DNA of 36,062 bases, from contig JANJTK010000209.1 in assembly GCA_024711155.1 (NCBI GenBank), forward strand, positions 1 through 36,062, in the 5' to 3' direction. A program made the translations under genes and the position numbers. This document shows positions 7,674-17,764 of the stretch, in pieces. A model generated the notes under the pieces. That model had not been told where the DNA came from and did not search any database. It worked only from the letters and a program-made list of their open reading frames with translations. The DNA comes from Burkholderiaceae bacterium (GTDB lineage Bacteria > Pseudomonadota > Gammaproteobacteria > Burkholderiales > Burkholderiaceae_E). How positions within the stretch are numbered: position 1 is the stretch's first letter; the number at the start of each line of letters is the position of its first letter.

Positions 7674-9671
7674 GTGATCCCGCAAAGCTTCATCCAGGAT
7701 CTGCTCGCCCGCGTCGACATCGTCGACGTCGTCGGCAGGTACGTGCAGCTTCGCAAGGCGGGGGCCAACTTCCTCGGACTCTGTCCGTTTCACGGCGAGA
7801 AGACCCCGTCGTTCACGGTCAGTCCCGCCAAGCAGTTCTACCACTGCTTCGGCTGCGGCGCGCACGGTTCGGCGATCGGGTTCCTGATGGAGCACGGCGG
7901 ACTCGGGTACGTCGACGCGATCGAGGAGCTCGCGCGTTCGGCCGGCCTGACGGTGCCGCGCGAAGCGGGCGGCGGCCAGCCGCCGGATCGGCGCACGCCG
8001 GCGCTGCTCGACCTGCTCGCGCAAGCGGCGCGGCACTACCGGCAGCGCCTGAAGGACGCGCCGCGCGCGATCGACTACCTGAAGCGACGCGGACTCACCG
8101 GCGAGACCGCGGCGCGCTTCGGCATCGGCTACGCCCCCGATCAGTGGCGCGGCCTCGAAGCCGCGGTGGCCGACTACGACGCCGACGAGATGGTTGCCGC
8201 CGGACTCGTGATCGACGCCAGCGGCGACGACGGCCGCCGCAAGCGCTACGACCGCTTCCGCGACCGGATCATGTTCCCGATCCGCAACCCGCGCGGCCAG
8301 GTGATCGGCTTCGGCGGCCGCGTGCTCGACCGCGGCGAGCCGAAGTACCTGAATTCGCCCGAGACCCCGGTCTTCTCGAAGGGCAGGGAACTCTACGGCC
8401 TGCACGAGGGACGCGACGCGATCCGCTCCGAAGACTGCGTGATCGTGGTCGAGGGCTACATGGACGTCGTGATGCTCGCGCAGCACGGCGTCGCCAACGC
8501 AGTTGCGACGCTGGGGACCTCGACCACGCCGGACCACGTGCGCAAGCTGCTGCGGCTGGTCGACCGGGTCGTCTTCGCATTCGACGGCGACGCGGCCGGG
8601 CGCAAGGCCGCGTGGCGCGCGCTCGAGGCGGCGCTGCCGCACGCGAGCGACACGCAGCGCGTCGAGTTCCTGTTCCTGCCGCCCGAGCACGACCCGGACA
8701 GCTTCGTGCGCGAGCGCGGCGCGGCCGGATTCCGCGAGGCGCTGGCGGCGGCGCTGCCGCTGTCGGAACTGCTGCTGCGCGGCTTGTCCGAGCGCGTCGA
8801 CCTGGCGACCCCCGAGGGGCGCGCCCGGCTGCTGGCCGAGGCGCGCCCGCTGCTGCAGGCGCTCGGCGCGGCGGCGCTGCGCACGCAACTCGTGCACCGG
8901 CTCGCCGATCTCGCCCAGCTCGCGCCGGCCGAGGTCGAGCGCTACGTCGGTCCGTCCGCTAGCCCGCCGGCGCGGGCGGGGGCGTACGCAGGCGGGCACG
9001 CGGCCGGCGGCGGTGGCCACGGCCACGGCAGCGGCAGCGGCAGCGGCAGCGGCAGCGGCAGCGGCAGCGGCCACGGCCACGGCCACGGCCACGGCCACGG
9101 CCACGGCCACGGCCACGGCCCCGAATGGTCCGGTGGCCGTGAGAGTCCGGTCGGCGGGGCCCGCCCGGGCACGGGGCCGGGGGGGCGCGACTCGCGGCGC
9201 GCGCGCGCCGACACGCCGGCGACGCGCGCTTCGTGGGGGGCGCGCGGCGGATTCGTCCCGCGGGTGCCCGCGGGCAAGCCCGATCTGGAGGCGCGTGTCC
9301 GGCTGCTGGTCGCTCTGCACCCATCGCTGGCTGCCGTCGAACGCGGCGAGTGGATGCCGGCGCCGCTGGCGGCCTGGCTCGACGCGATCGCGGCGCTGCC
9401 CCCCGGGAGCCCGCTCGCGACGGTATGCGAGACGCTGCGCCAGGACTGGCCGGAGGCGGTCGCGCGGCTCGAGCGCGAGGCGGCGTCGGATGCCTCCGCG
9501 GCGGCCCTGCTGTCGGTCGACGAGGCGCGCGCCGAGATCGACGGGGCGCTCGCGCAACTGCGCGAGCGCCATCTGGCGCGGCAGATCGACGAGCTGGTCG
9601 AGGGGGGGATGGCGTCGACCGAAGATCGCGAGCGTTATCAATCGCTTATGGCAATGCGAAAGCGCCCTTGA
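7674..9671 (+). CDS. dnaG: DNA primase DnaG
   Basis: Synthesises RNA primers for replication and is recruited by DnaB. The 665-residue protein starts at a GTG (7674). An N-terminal zinc-binding domain has C37, H40, C58 and C61 (CPFHGEKTPSF and HCFGCG). The TOPRIM core has E260 in VVEGYMDV and D304/D306 in FDGDAAGRKAA. The C-terminal helicase-interacting domain covers about residues 530-665. Between core and helicase domain lies an unusual Gly-His/Gly-Ser repeat (residues about 448-481) inside a Gly/Arg/Pro-rich linker of roughly 80 residues, which is why the protein exceeds the usual 580-620. A TAAACT hexamer (7662-7667) directly before the GTG could be a -10 giving a leaderless transcript, without a good -35. 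The gap after yqeY contains a GC-rich imperfect hairpin. Confidence 0.96.
   Translation: MIPQSFIQDLLARVDIVDVVGRYVQLRKAGANFLGLCPFHGEKTPSFTVSPAKQFYHCFGCGAHGSAIGFLMEHGGLGYVDAIEELARSAGLTVPREAGGGQPPDRRTPALLDLLAQAARHYRQRLKDAPRAIDYLKRRGLTGETAARFGIGYAPDQWRGLEAAVADYDADEMVAAGLVIDASGDDGRRKRYDRFRDRIMFPIRNPRGQVIGFGGRVLDRGEPKYLNSPETPVFSKGRELYGLHEGRDAIRSEDCVIVVEGYMDVVMLAQHGVANAVATLGTSTTPDHVRKLLRLVDRVVFAFDGDAAGRKAAWRALEAALPHASDTQRVEFLFLPPEHDPDSFVRERGAAGFREALAAALPLSELLLRGLSERVDLATPEGRARLLAEARPLLQALGAAALRTQLVHRLADLAQLAPAEVERYVGPSASPPARAGAYAGGHAAGGGGHGHGSGSGSGSGSGSGSGHGHGHGHGHGHGHGHGPEWSGGRESPVGGARPGTGPGGRDSRRARADTPATRASWGARGGFVPRVPAGKPDLEARVRLLVALHPSLAAVERGEWMPAPLAAWLDAIAALPPGSPLATVCETLRQDWPEAVARLEREAASDASAAALLSVDEARAEIDGALAQLRERHLARQIDELVEGGMASTEDRERYQSLMAMRKRP
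9015..9116 (+). repeat. In-frame hexamer repeat encoding (Gly-His)/(Gly-Ser) in dnaG
   Basis: Seventeen consecutive hexamers: two GGCCAC, seven GGCAGC, then eight GGCCAC. They encode two Gly-His, seven Gly-Ser and eight Gly-His dipeptides in the DnaG linker. Copy-number change by slippage would alter linker length without breaking the frame. The ten histidines spaced every second residue could bind metal; that is inference. Confidence 0.95.
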
Positions 9672-9677
9672 TATAAT
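9672..9677 (+). promoter_or_regulatory. Candidate internal rpoD promoter (-10 TATAAT)
   Basis: A perfect TATAAT overlaps the last bases of dnaG, a rare AT-rich spot in this region. The best -35 at 17-bp spacing is the weak TGGCAA (9649-9654). Internal promoters before rpoD, including heat-shock ones, are known in other proteobacteria, but no sigma-32 consensus is evident here. Confidence 0.45.
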
Positions 9678-9704
9678 TGCCGATTCCCCCGAAATGCACC
9701 CGAT

Positions 9705-9748
9705 CCGGAAGCCGCCGAATCCGGGGCCACGCTGTGGCCGGGCTTCCG
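9705..9748 (+). other. Nested hairpin in the rpoD leader
   Basis: CGGAAGCC (9706-9713) pairs with GGCTTCCG (9741-9748), and within it GGCCAC (9725-9730) pairs with GTGGCC (9734-9739) around GCT. There is no T-run, so it is more likely an mRNA processing, stability or translational element than a terminator. Confidence 0.55.
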
Positions 9749-9821
9749 ATTCCTCGCGCCGCGCTGCCCGCAAGGGGACGAGCCCGGCTCGCGAACCCGG
9801 ACTTCTGACAGCGAGGTGAAC

Positions 9822-12680
<2,859 letters not shown>

Positions 12681-12746
12681 CGGCGACAGGCCGGGCGGTG
12701 GCGTTCGCCGCGGCCCGCGCCACCGGCCGCTGAAGCGAATCGCGCG

Positions 12747-12956
12747 ATGTTCGGCTACAGCGAAGAGCAGATCTCCGAATTCGGCGTCACTTTCGGCGTG
12801 GGCGGGTTCATCCTGTTCATGCTGTTCGTGATCTGGAAGCTCGCGCGCGACTCGAAAGCCGGACGGCTGGGCACCGTCGTGCTGTTCCTCGTGCTGGCGC
12901 TCGGCATGGTGGGCTTCGTCGCGAAGTCGGTGATCCAGAAGATGCTCGGGCTCTGA
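12747..12956 (+). CDS. DUF2788 family small membrane protein
   Basis: A 69-residue protein with two predicted membrane helices (about residues 13-33 and 42-63) joined by a short basic loop, KLARDSKAGRLG. Length and the FGVGGFILFMLFVIW and GMVGFVAKSVI segments match DUF2788, a family of unknown function in beta- and gammaproteobacteria. It follows rpoD by 66 bp. An 8-bp GC-rich hairpin without a T-run (12696-12703 with 12718-12725) lies in that gap, so cotranscription is possible. No function can be assigned. Confidence 0.72.
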   Translation: MFGYSEEQISEFGVTFGVGGFILFMLFVIWKLARDSKAGRLGTVVLFLVLALGMVGFVAKSVIQKMLGL

Positions 12957-12985
12957 GGCTGCGGTCTGAGCGGGCATCAGCGGCC

Positions 12986-13017
12986 GTCCGCTGTCGGACT
13001 GGGGCCAGTTGCTGGCC
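12986..13017 (+). other. Two small GC-rich hairpins downstream of the DUF2788 gene
   Basis: GTCCG/CGGAC (12986-12990 with 12995-12999, loop CTGT) and GGCCAG/CTGGCC (13003-13008 with 13012-13017, loop TTG) stand back to back after the DUF2788 gene. Neither is followed by a T-run. They could form a transcript end or mRNA 3' structure. The rest of 12957-13102 shows nothing else I can support. Confidence 0.3.
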
Positions 13018-13102
13018 GAAGCGCGTGCCGCGCCTCGGCCGGCTCGCGTCAGGCGGTGCTTGACGAGTCGGCTCTACGGGTGTCGGGTACGATAGCCGCC
13101 GC

Positions 13103-13180
13103 GGGCCTCTAGCTCATGATGGTCAGAGCAGCGGACTCATAATCCGTTGGTGCCGGGTTCGACTCCCGGGGGGCCCACCA
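13103..13180 (+). tRNA. tRNA with CAU anticodon, probably tRNA-Ile2 (lysidine-modified)
   Basis: A complete cloverleaf. The acceptor GGGCCTC pairs with GGGGCCC (one T-G pair), the D stem is GCTC/GAGC, the anticodon stem is GCGGA/TCCGT around CTCATAA with CAT at 13138-13140, the T arm holds GGTTCGACTCC, and an encoded CCA ends at 13180. CAU may be elongator Met or Ile2. C4-G69 and C5-G68 pairs, which TilS recognises for C34-to-lysidine conversion, are present, so Ile2 is favoured. A possible -10 TACGAT lies at 13088-13093. A TTGACG at 13060-13065 is 22 bp upstream of it, too far for a standard promoter. Confidence 0.9.
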
Positions 13181-13246
13181 GAATGCAGGGCACGACAGGA
13201 GGCCCCAAAGGGCTCTCGCGGACGTCGCGTCCCGCCGGCAGGTCAC

Positions 13247-13252
13247 TATAAT
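13247..13252 (+). promoter_or_regulatory. -10 box of the acyltransferase gene
   Basis: A perfect TATAAT lies 10 bp before the ATG at 13263, so transcription would start about 4 nt before the start codon and the mRNA would be almost leaderless. No recognisable -35 is seen at 16-19 bp. Confidence 0.5.
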
Positions 13253-13262
13253 CGCGGCCGAT

Positions 13263-15137
13263 ATGGTCGACTACAGGCGAGAGGTCGACGGCCTGCGCGC
13301 GTTGGCCGTCGTGCCCGTCATCCTCTTCCACGCGGGATTCGAGACCTTCGGCGGCGGCTTCGTCGGCGTCGACGTCTTCTTCGTGATCAGCGGCTATCTG
13401 ATCACCTCCATCATCCTCGCGGAGAAGGAAGCGGGCGACTTCTCGCTGCTCGGCTTCTACGAGCGGCGAGTCCGGCGCATCCTGCCCGCGCTGTTCCTGG
13501 TGATGGCCGCGAGCATTCCGTTCGCGTGGGCGTGGCTGCTGCCGAACGACATGAAGGACTTCTCGCGCAGTCTCGTCGCGGTGTCCGTCTTCGCGTCGAA
13601 CGTCTTCTTCCTGCGCGAGAGCGGCTACTTCGAGACGGCGGCCGAACTCAAGCCGCTGCTGCACACGTGGAGCCTCGCGGTCGAGGAGCAGTACTACCTC
13701 CTGTTCCCGCTGTTCCTGATCCTGATGTGGCGCTTCGCCAGGCGCTGGACGGTGCCTGCGCTGGCGATCATCGCGGTGTCGAGCCTCGCGCTCGCTCACT
13801 GGGGCGTGCGCACCGAACCCGCCGCCGCTTTCTTCCTGCTGCCGACCCGGGCCTGGGAACTGGCCATCGGCGCCTTCATCGCGTTTCGCTTCTCGCGGCG
13901 CCGGCGGCTCGAAGTCGGCGTCGCGACCCGCCAGGTCGGCAGCGCCGTCGGGCTGGGGCTGATCGTTCATGCCGTGTTCGCGTTCAGCGACCAGACGCCG
14001 TTTCCGGGCCTGAACGCGCTCGTGCCGACCGTCGGCGCGGCGCTGATCATCCTGATGGCGACGCCCGACACGCTGGTCGGCAGGATGCTGGCGACACGGG
14101 CGTTCGTCGGCGTCGGATTGATCAGCTACAGCGCGTACCTGTGGCACCAGCCCTTGTTCGCGTTCGCGCGGCACGGCGGTGCCGGGGCGTCGGATGTTGC
14201 GCTCTTCGTTGCGCTGGCCGTTCTGAGTCTGCTGCTGGCGTACCTGAGCTGGCGATTCGTCGAGCAACCGATCCGCCGCAGGAGCTTCCTGACGAGAAGA
14301 GGCGTGTTCTCCGCGGGGCTCGTCCTCTCGGCGGCATTCATCGTGTTCGGGTACGTCGGGAACAAGACCAAAGGCTTCGAGGGGCGATTCGAGAGAGCGG
14401 TGCGCGGCGACATCGGCTACGTCGAGTTCCAGCGCCATCTCGACCAGGAGTTCCTCGACTGCGAGCCGGGAGCGATTGCCGACCAGGCGCTACGATGGAA
14501 GGGATCGCTCAGGTGCAAGCAGTCGAAGCCGGGCCTGCCGGACCTGGTCCTGCTCGGCGACAGTCACGCGGAGCATCTGTTCATCGGCCTGGCGGAGGCG
14601 AAGGCGGACCTCAACGTGGCCTACTACATCCTGGACGGACTGCCGTACGAGTCGAATCCCCAGTACCGGGCGATCTTCGACGAGCTGCTCGGCAATCGCC
14701 GGCCGCAGGGCATCGTGTTGACCATGCATTACGCTGCGCGCGCGAACGCCGATGACGCGCGCCTCGGCGACGAGATGATGCGGACGGTCGCGCGGCTCGT
14801 CGACGCGGGCAAGAAGGTCGCGGTCGTCGGGGACGTTCCGCGCTATCCGGTCGACCCGGGAATCTGCGTGTTCCGCGGACGCTCGGGCGCAATCCCGGCC
14901 GCGTGCAGCCTGTCGGCCCCGGAGGCCGACGCGCAGAGGCGCGTGTACCGTCCGGCGTTGACGCGCCTGAGCCGCGAAACCGGTGTGCCGTACCTCGACA
15001 TCGACGCGCCTCTGTGCAACGAGTCCGGATGCAGCATGGTGCTCGGCGACGCGATCCTGTATCGCGACAACAATCACCTGAACATCCCCGGGAGCCGACT
15101 GGTCGGTTCGCACCTCGCCGGGCGGCTGCCGTTCTGA
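13263..15137 (+). CDS. Acyltransferase 3 family protein with C-terminal SGNH domain (OafA/YrhL type)
   Basis: A 624-residue inner-membrane O-acetyltransferase of the kind that decorates lipopolysaccharide O-antigen or other surface glycans. The N-terminal acyltransferase-3 domain (about 1-345, around ten membrane helices) begins YRREVDGLRALAVVPVILFH with the conserved R-x10-H pair ending in H23, and contains HTWSLAVEEQYYLLFP. After an eleventh helix (about 348-365) a periplasmic SGNH domain follows, with GDSH at 432-435 and DNNH at 602-605 giving the Ser and Asp-x-x-His catalytic residues. No glycan-synthesis genes are nearby, so the acceptor is unknown. Directly downstream of a tRNA gene and upstream of a toxin-antitoxin pair, it may be accessory DNA, but no attachment-site repeat was found. 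Confidence 0.92.
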   Translation: MVDYRREVDGLRALAVVPVILFHAGFETFGGGFVGVDVFFVISGYLITSIILAEKEAGDFSLLGFYERRVRRILPALFLVMAASIPFAWAWLLPNDMKDFSRSLVAVSVFASNVFFLRESGYFETAAELKPLLHTWSLAVEEQYYLLFPLFLILMWRFARRWTVPALAIIAVSSLALAHWGVRTEPAAAFFLLPTRAWELAIGAFIAFRFSRRRRLEVGVATRQVGSAVGLGLIVHAVFAFSDQTPFPGLNALVPTVGAALIILMATPDTLVGRMLATRAFVGVGLISYSAYLWHQPLFAFARHGGAGASDVALFVALAVLSLLLAYLSWRFVEQPIRRRSFLTRRGVFSAGLVLSAAFIVFGYVGNKTKGFEGRFERAVRGDIGYVEFQRHLDQEFLDCEPGAIADQALRWKGSLRCKQSKPGLPDLVLLGDSHAEHLFIGLAEAKADLNVAYYILDGLPYESNPQYRAIFDELLGNRRPQGIVLTMHYAARANADDARLGDEMMRTVARLVDAGKKVAVVGDVPRYPVDPGICVFRGRSGAIPAACSLSAPEADAQRRVYRPALTRLSRETGVPYLDIDAPLCNESGCSMVLGDAILYRDNNHLNIPGSRLVGSHLAGRLPF

Positions 15138-15204
15138 AATTCGTTTCGACTTCGCGGTTCGCAACGGGTTCGCCTTCGAGAGATGACCCGGGCGCGAGGG
15201 TCGA

Positions 15205-15248
15205 TTGACGACAACGGATGACGAGTGGTACCTTGGTGTCACCTCGTC
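15205..15248 (+). promoter_or_regulatory. Promoter and candidate operator of the toxin-antitoxin pair
   Basis: TTGACG (15205-15210) is followed 18 bp later by TACCTT (15229-15234). GACGAG (15220-15225) and CTCGTC (15243-15248) form an imperfectly extended inverted repeat around it, with GGTGTCACC inside. Autorepression by the antitoxin at such a site is usual for type II systems; here it is inferred. Confidence 0.4.
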
Positions 15249-15263
15249 GACGGCCTGCCTGCG

Positions 15264-15566
15264 ATGCTGACTACCACCCTCAAGCTCCCCGAGGACCTCA
15301 AGGCGCGAATCGCACCGCTGGCGGAGGCGGAAGGCAAGACGCCGCACGCGTGGATGGTCGATGCGCTGCGGGCGCAGGTCGCGCTCGCGGACCTGCGGCA
15401 GGCGTTCGTCGACGATGCGCGGCGCAGCGCGTCCGAGGTCGATGCCGGAGGGGCCCTGTTTGCGATGGAAGATGTCGCCGCCTATTTGCGCGGGCGCATC
15501 GCCGGCAGCTTTCCGAAGCGGCCCGCCGCTGTCGCCCGGGGCAAGCGCCCGAAACGCGCGTCGTGA
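15264..15566 (+). CDS. Ribbon-helix-helix-type antitoxin
   Basis: A 100-residue protein beginning MLTTTLKLPEDLKARIAPLA, the beta-strand then helix pattern of CopG/ParD-like ribbon-helix-helix DNA-binding antitoxins. The helix-two segment is KTPHAWMVDALRAQV (about residues 25-39). The C-terminal half (VDDARRSASEVDAG and DVAAYLRGRIAGS, then a basic tail) would bind and neutralise the toxin. The start at 15264 fits the conserved motif; the open frame extends 13 codons upstream across the promoter. The stop lies 10 bp before the GTG of the toxin gene, so the two are cotranscribed. Confidence 0.75.
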   Translation: MLTTTLKLPEDLKARIAPLAEAEGKTPHAWMVDALRAQVALADLRQAFVDDARRSASEVDAGGALFAMEDVAAYLRGRIAGSFPKRPAAVARGKRPKRAS

Positions 15567-15576
15567 AAGCCGATCC

Positions 15577-15867
15577 GTGCCGCGTGTCCTGTTGAGCGAG
15601 CGCGCGCTGTCCGACCTCGAACGGCTCGCCGGTTTCCTGATCCAGGTCGATCCCGGCCAGGCGGATGGCGCGCTCGCGACGATCCTCGACGCGCTCGGCG
15701 TGCTCGCGCGCCATCCCCTGATCGGACGCCCCATCGACGGCATGTTGCGCGAGCTCGTCGTGGGTCACGGTCGGTCCGGGTACGTTGCCCTGTATCGGCA
15801 TCGGCCGCGGCTCGACCGCGTCGAGGTGCTCGCGCTGCGCCACCAGCGCGAGGCGGGCTACGGCTGA
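15577..15867 (+). CDS. RelE/ParE family toxin
   Basis: A 96-residue protein from a GTG at 15577. It shows the RelE/ParE pattern: an N-terminal strand VLLSERALSDLERLAGFL, a helical hairpin with ILDALGVLARHPLIGRPIDG, then the beta-sheet LRELVVGHGRSGYVALYRHRPRLDRVEVLALRHQREAGY. ParE members poison DNA gyrase and RelE members cut mRNA on the ribosome; sequence alone does not decide which. The LRHQREAGY ending is common in ParE-like toxins. The start is chosen because the family fold begins there; longer upstream starts would overlap the antitoxin gene in another frame. Confidence 0.8.
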   Translation: MPRVLLSERALSDLERLAGFLIQVDPGQADGALATILDALGVLARHPLIGRPIDGMLRELVVGHGRSGYVALYRHRPRLDRVEVLALRHQREAGYG

Positions 15868-15961
15868 CGCATTGCGCGGTGACGCCCCCGTCGCACACTT
15901 CTGCGGTCCCCTTGCCGTAGACTCGTTCCGAAGCGGCTTCAGCGAAACAGGCGAGACACCG

Positions 15962-17707
15962 ATGAGCAAGCCAGGCCAGCCGGATCCCGAAACCCACGAT
16001 TTCGACCGCGAGTTCCGTGCCCAGCTCTCGCAGATGACCGCCGGGATCGCGCCGACCGCGTTCACCACCGCCTTTGCGGATTGGGCGATGCACCTGGCGC
16101 AGTCGCCGGGCCGCCGGGCTGCGCTCGGCAGGCAGGCCCTCGCGCGCGCGCAGGACACCTGGGCCTTCGCGCTGCGCGCGCTGGCCGGCGGAAGCCTGTC
16201 GCCCTCGGAGGGGCTGGAAGGCGAGGCAGACCGCCGCTTCGACGACGATGCGTGGACGCGCTTTCCGTTCAACGTCTACGCCCGTGCCTACCAGAACAAC
16301 GCGGCGCTGATGCGTTCGGCGGTCGGCGGTGTGCACGGGGTCACCGAGGACCACGCACAGCTGATGGAATTCGCGGTGCGCATGCTGCTCGACGCGAGCT
16401 CGCCGTCGAACTACCTCGCGTCCAACCCGGAGTTGCTGGCCCTGACCCAGGCCGAGCGGGGCCAGAACCTGGTGCGCGGGCTGAAGCACCTGTTCGAGGA
16501 TATCGACCGCACCCTGAAGGGCGCGGCGCCGGCGGGTGTCGAGGAGTTCGAGGTCGGCAAGACGCTGGCGGTCACGCCGGGCAAGGTCGTGTTCCGCAAC
16601 GAGCTCATCGAGCTGATCCAGTACGCGCCGGCGACCCAAGACGTGTTCGCCGAGCCGGTGCTGGTCGTTCCGGCCTGGATCATGAAGTACTACATCCTCG
16701 ACCTCAGCCCGCGCAACTCGATGGTGAAGTACCTGGTCGACAAGGGCCACACGGTCTTCATGATCTCGTGGAAGAACCCGGGCGAGGCCGATCGCGGGAT
16801 GGGCATGGACGACTACGTCGAGAAGGGCCTGCGCGCCGCGATCGACGCGGTGGCGGCGATCGTGCCGAAGCGGCGCATCCACGCGGTGGGCTACTGCATC
16901 GGCGGCACGCTGCTGTCGATCGGCGCCGCGGCGCTGGCGCGCGACCGCGACGAGCGGCTCGCGTCGGTGACGATGCTCGCCGCGCAGACCGACTTCTCCG
17001 AGCCGGGCGAGCTGGCCTTCTTCATCAACCCGAGCCAGCTCGCGATGCTCGAGGCCATGATGCATCGCAAGGGGGTGCTCGAGAGCCGCCAGATGGGTGG
17101 CGCCTTCGCGTTGTTGCGGGCCCAGGACCTGCTCTGGCAACCGATGGTCGACCAGTACGTGAAGGGGAAGCGCACGCCGCTGGTCGACCTGATGGCGTGG
17201 AACGCCGATGGCACGCGGATGCCGTGGCGCATGCACACCGAGTACCTCTATCGCCTGTACCTGGACAACGAACTCGCAACGAACCGGTTTCCCGTGGCCG
17301 GCAGGCGGGTGCGCCTGTCCGACATCCGGGTGCCGATGTTCGTTGTCGGCACCGAGACCGACCACGTCGCACCGTGGAAATCGGTCTACAAGGTCGACAA
17401 CCTGGTGCGATCGGACGACTTCACCTTCCTGCTCACCTCGGGCGGGCACAACGCGGGGATCGTCAGCGGTCCGGTGCACCCGAAGCGGCATTACCGGATG
17501 CTGACGCGCAAGCTGGCCGATCCGCACCTGGCGCCGGAAGAGTGGGTCGAGGTCGCCACGAGGCACGACGGTTCGTGGTGGCCGGCCTGGCAGGGCTGGC
17601 TCGCGGCGCACTCGGGCGCCGGGGTCAAGCCCCCGGCGATGGGCGCGCCGCGCAAGGGCTACGCCCCGGTCGAGGATGCGCCGGGGAGCTACGTGCGGCA
17701 GCGCTAG
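15962..17707 (+). CDS. phaC: Class I poly(3-hydroxyalkanoate) synthase PhaC
   Basis: Polymerises (R)-3-hydroxyacyl-CoA, mainly 3-hydroxybutyryl-CoA, into PHA granules. The 581-residue length and alpha/beta-hydrolase fold fit class I. The catalytic triad is C312 in the lipase-box-like GYCIGG, D467 in TETDHVAPW and H496 in SGGHNAG. The N-terminal domain (about 1-190) has the usual FNVYARAYQNN region, and PAWIMKYYILDLSP precedes the nucleophile elbow. The ATG at 15962 gives the expected N-terminus, with only a weak purine-rich Shine-Dalgarno. A TAGACT at 15918-15923 could be its -10. No phaA, phaB, phaR or phasin gene lies next to it, so it stands apart from the usual phaCAB operon. Confidence 0.95.
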   Translation: MSKPGQPDPETHDFDREFRAQLSQMTAGIAPTAFTTAFADWAMHLAQSPGRRAALGRQALARAQDTWAFALRALAGGSLSPSEGLEGEADRRFDDDAWTRFPFNVYARAYQNNAALMRSAVGGVHGVTEDHAQLMEFAVRMLLDASSPSNYLASNPELLALTQAERGQNLVRGLKHLFEDIDRTLKGAAPAGVEEFEVGKTLAVTPGKVVFRNELIELIQYAPATQDVFAEPVLVVPAWIMKYYILDLSPRNSMVKYLVDKGHTVFMISWKNPGEADRGMGMDDYVEKGLRAAIDAVAAIVPKRRIHAVGYCIGGTLLSIGAAALARDRDERLASVTMLAAQTDFSEPGELAFFINPSQLAMLEAMMHRKGVLESRQMGGAFALLRAQDLLWQPMVDQYVKGKRTPLVDLMAWNADGTRMPWRMHTEYLYRLYLDNELATNRFPVAGRRVRLSDIRVPMFVVGTETDHVAPWKSVYKVDNLVRSDDFTFLLTSGGHNAGIVSGPVHPKRHYRMLTRKLADPHLAPEEWVEVATRHDGSWWPAWQGWLAAHSGAGVKPPAMGAPRKGYAPVEDAPGSYVRQR

Positions 17708-17764
17708 GCGAGGGCACATTCACACGCAGCCGGGTTTCGCCCCGGTCGACCTGGACACATCCCA

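Noticed and set aside
9015-9116. Short regular repeats that might be taken for a CRISPR array
   Set aside because: The 6-bp units are contiguous with no spacers and lie in frame inside dnaG.
13181-13240. A terminator after the tRNA gene (partial GCCC/GGGC pairing near 13214-13228)
   Set aside because: The stem is short and bulged and has no T-run.
17744-17751. GGTCGACC upstream of the sulfatase as a fourth GntR operator
   Set aside because: GTCGAC is very common in this GC-rich DNA. This copy lacks the AT flanks and the -10 and -35 context shared by the three real candidates.
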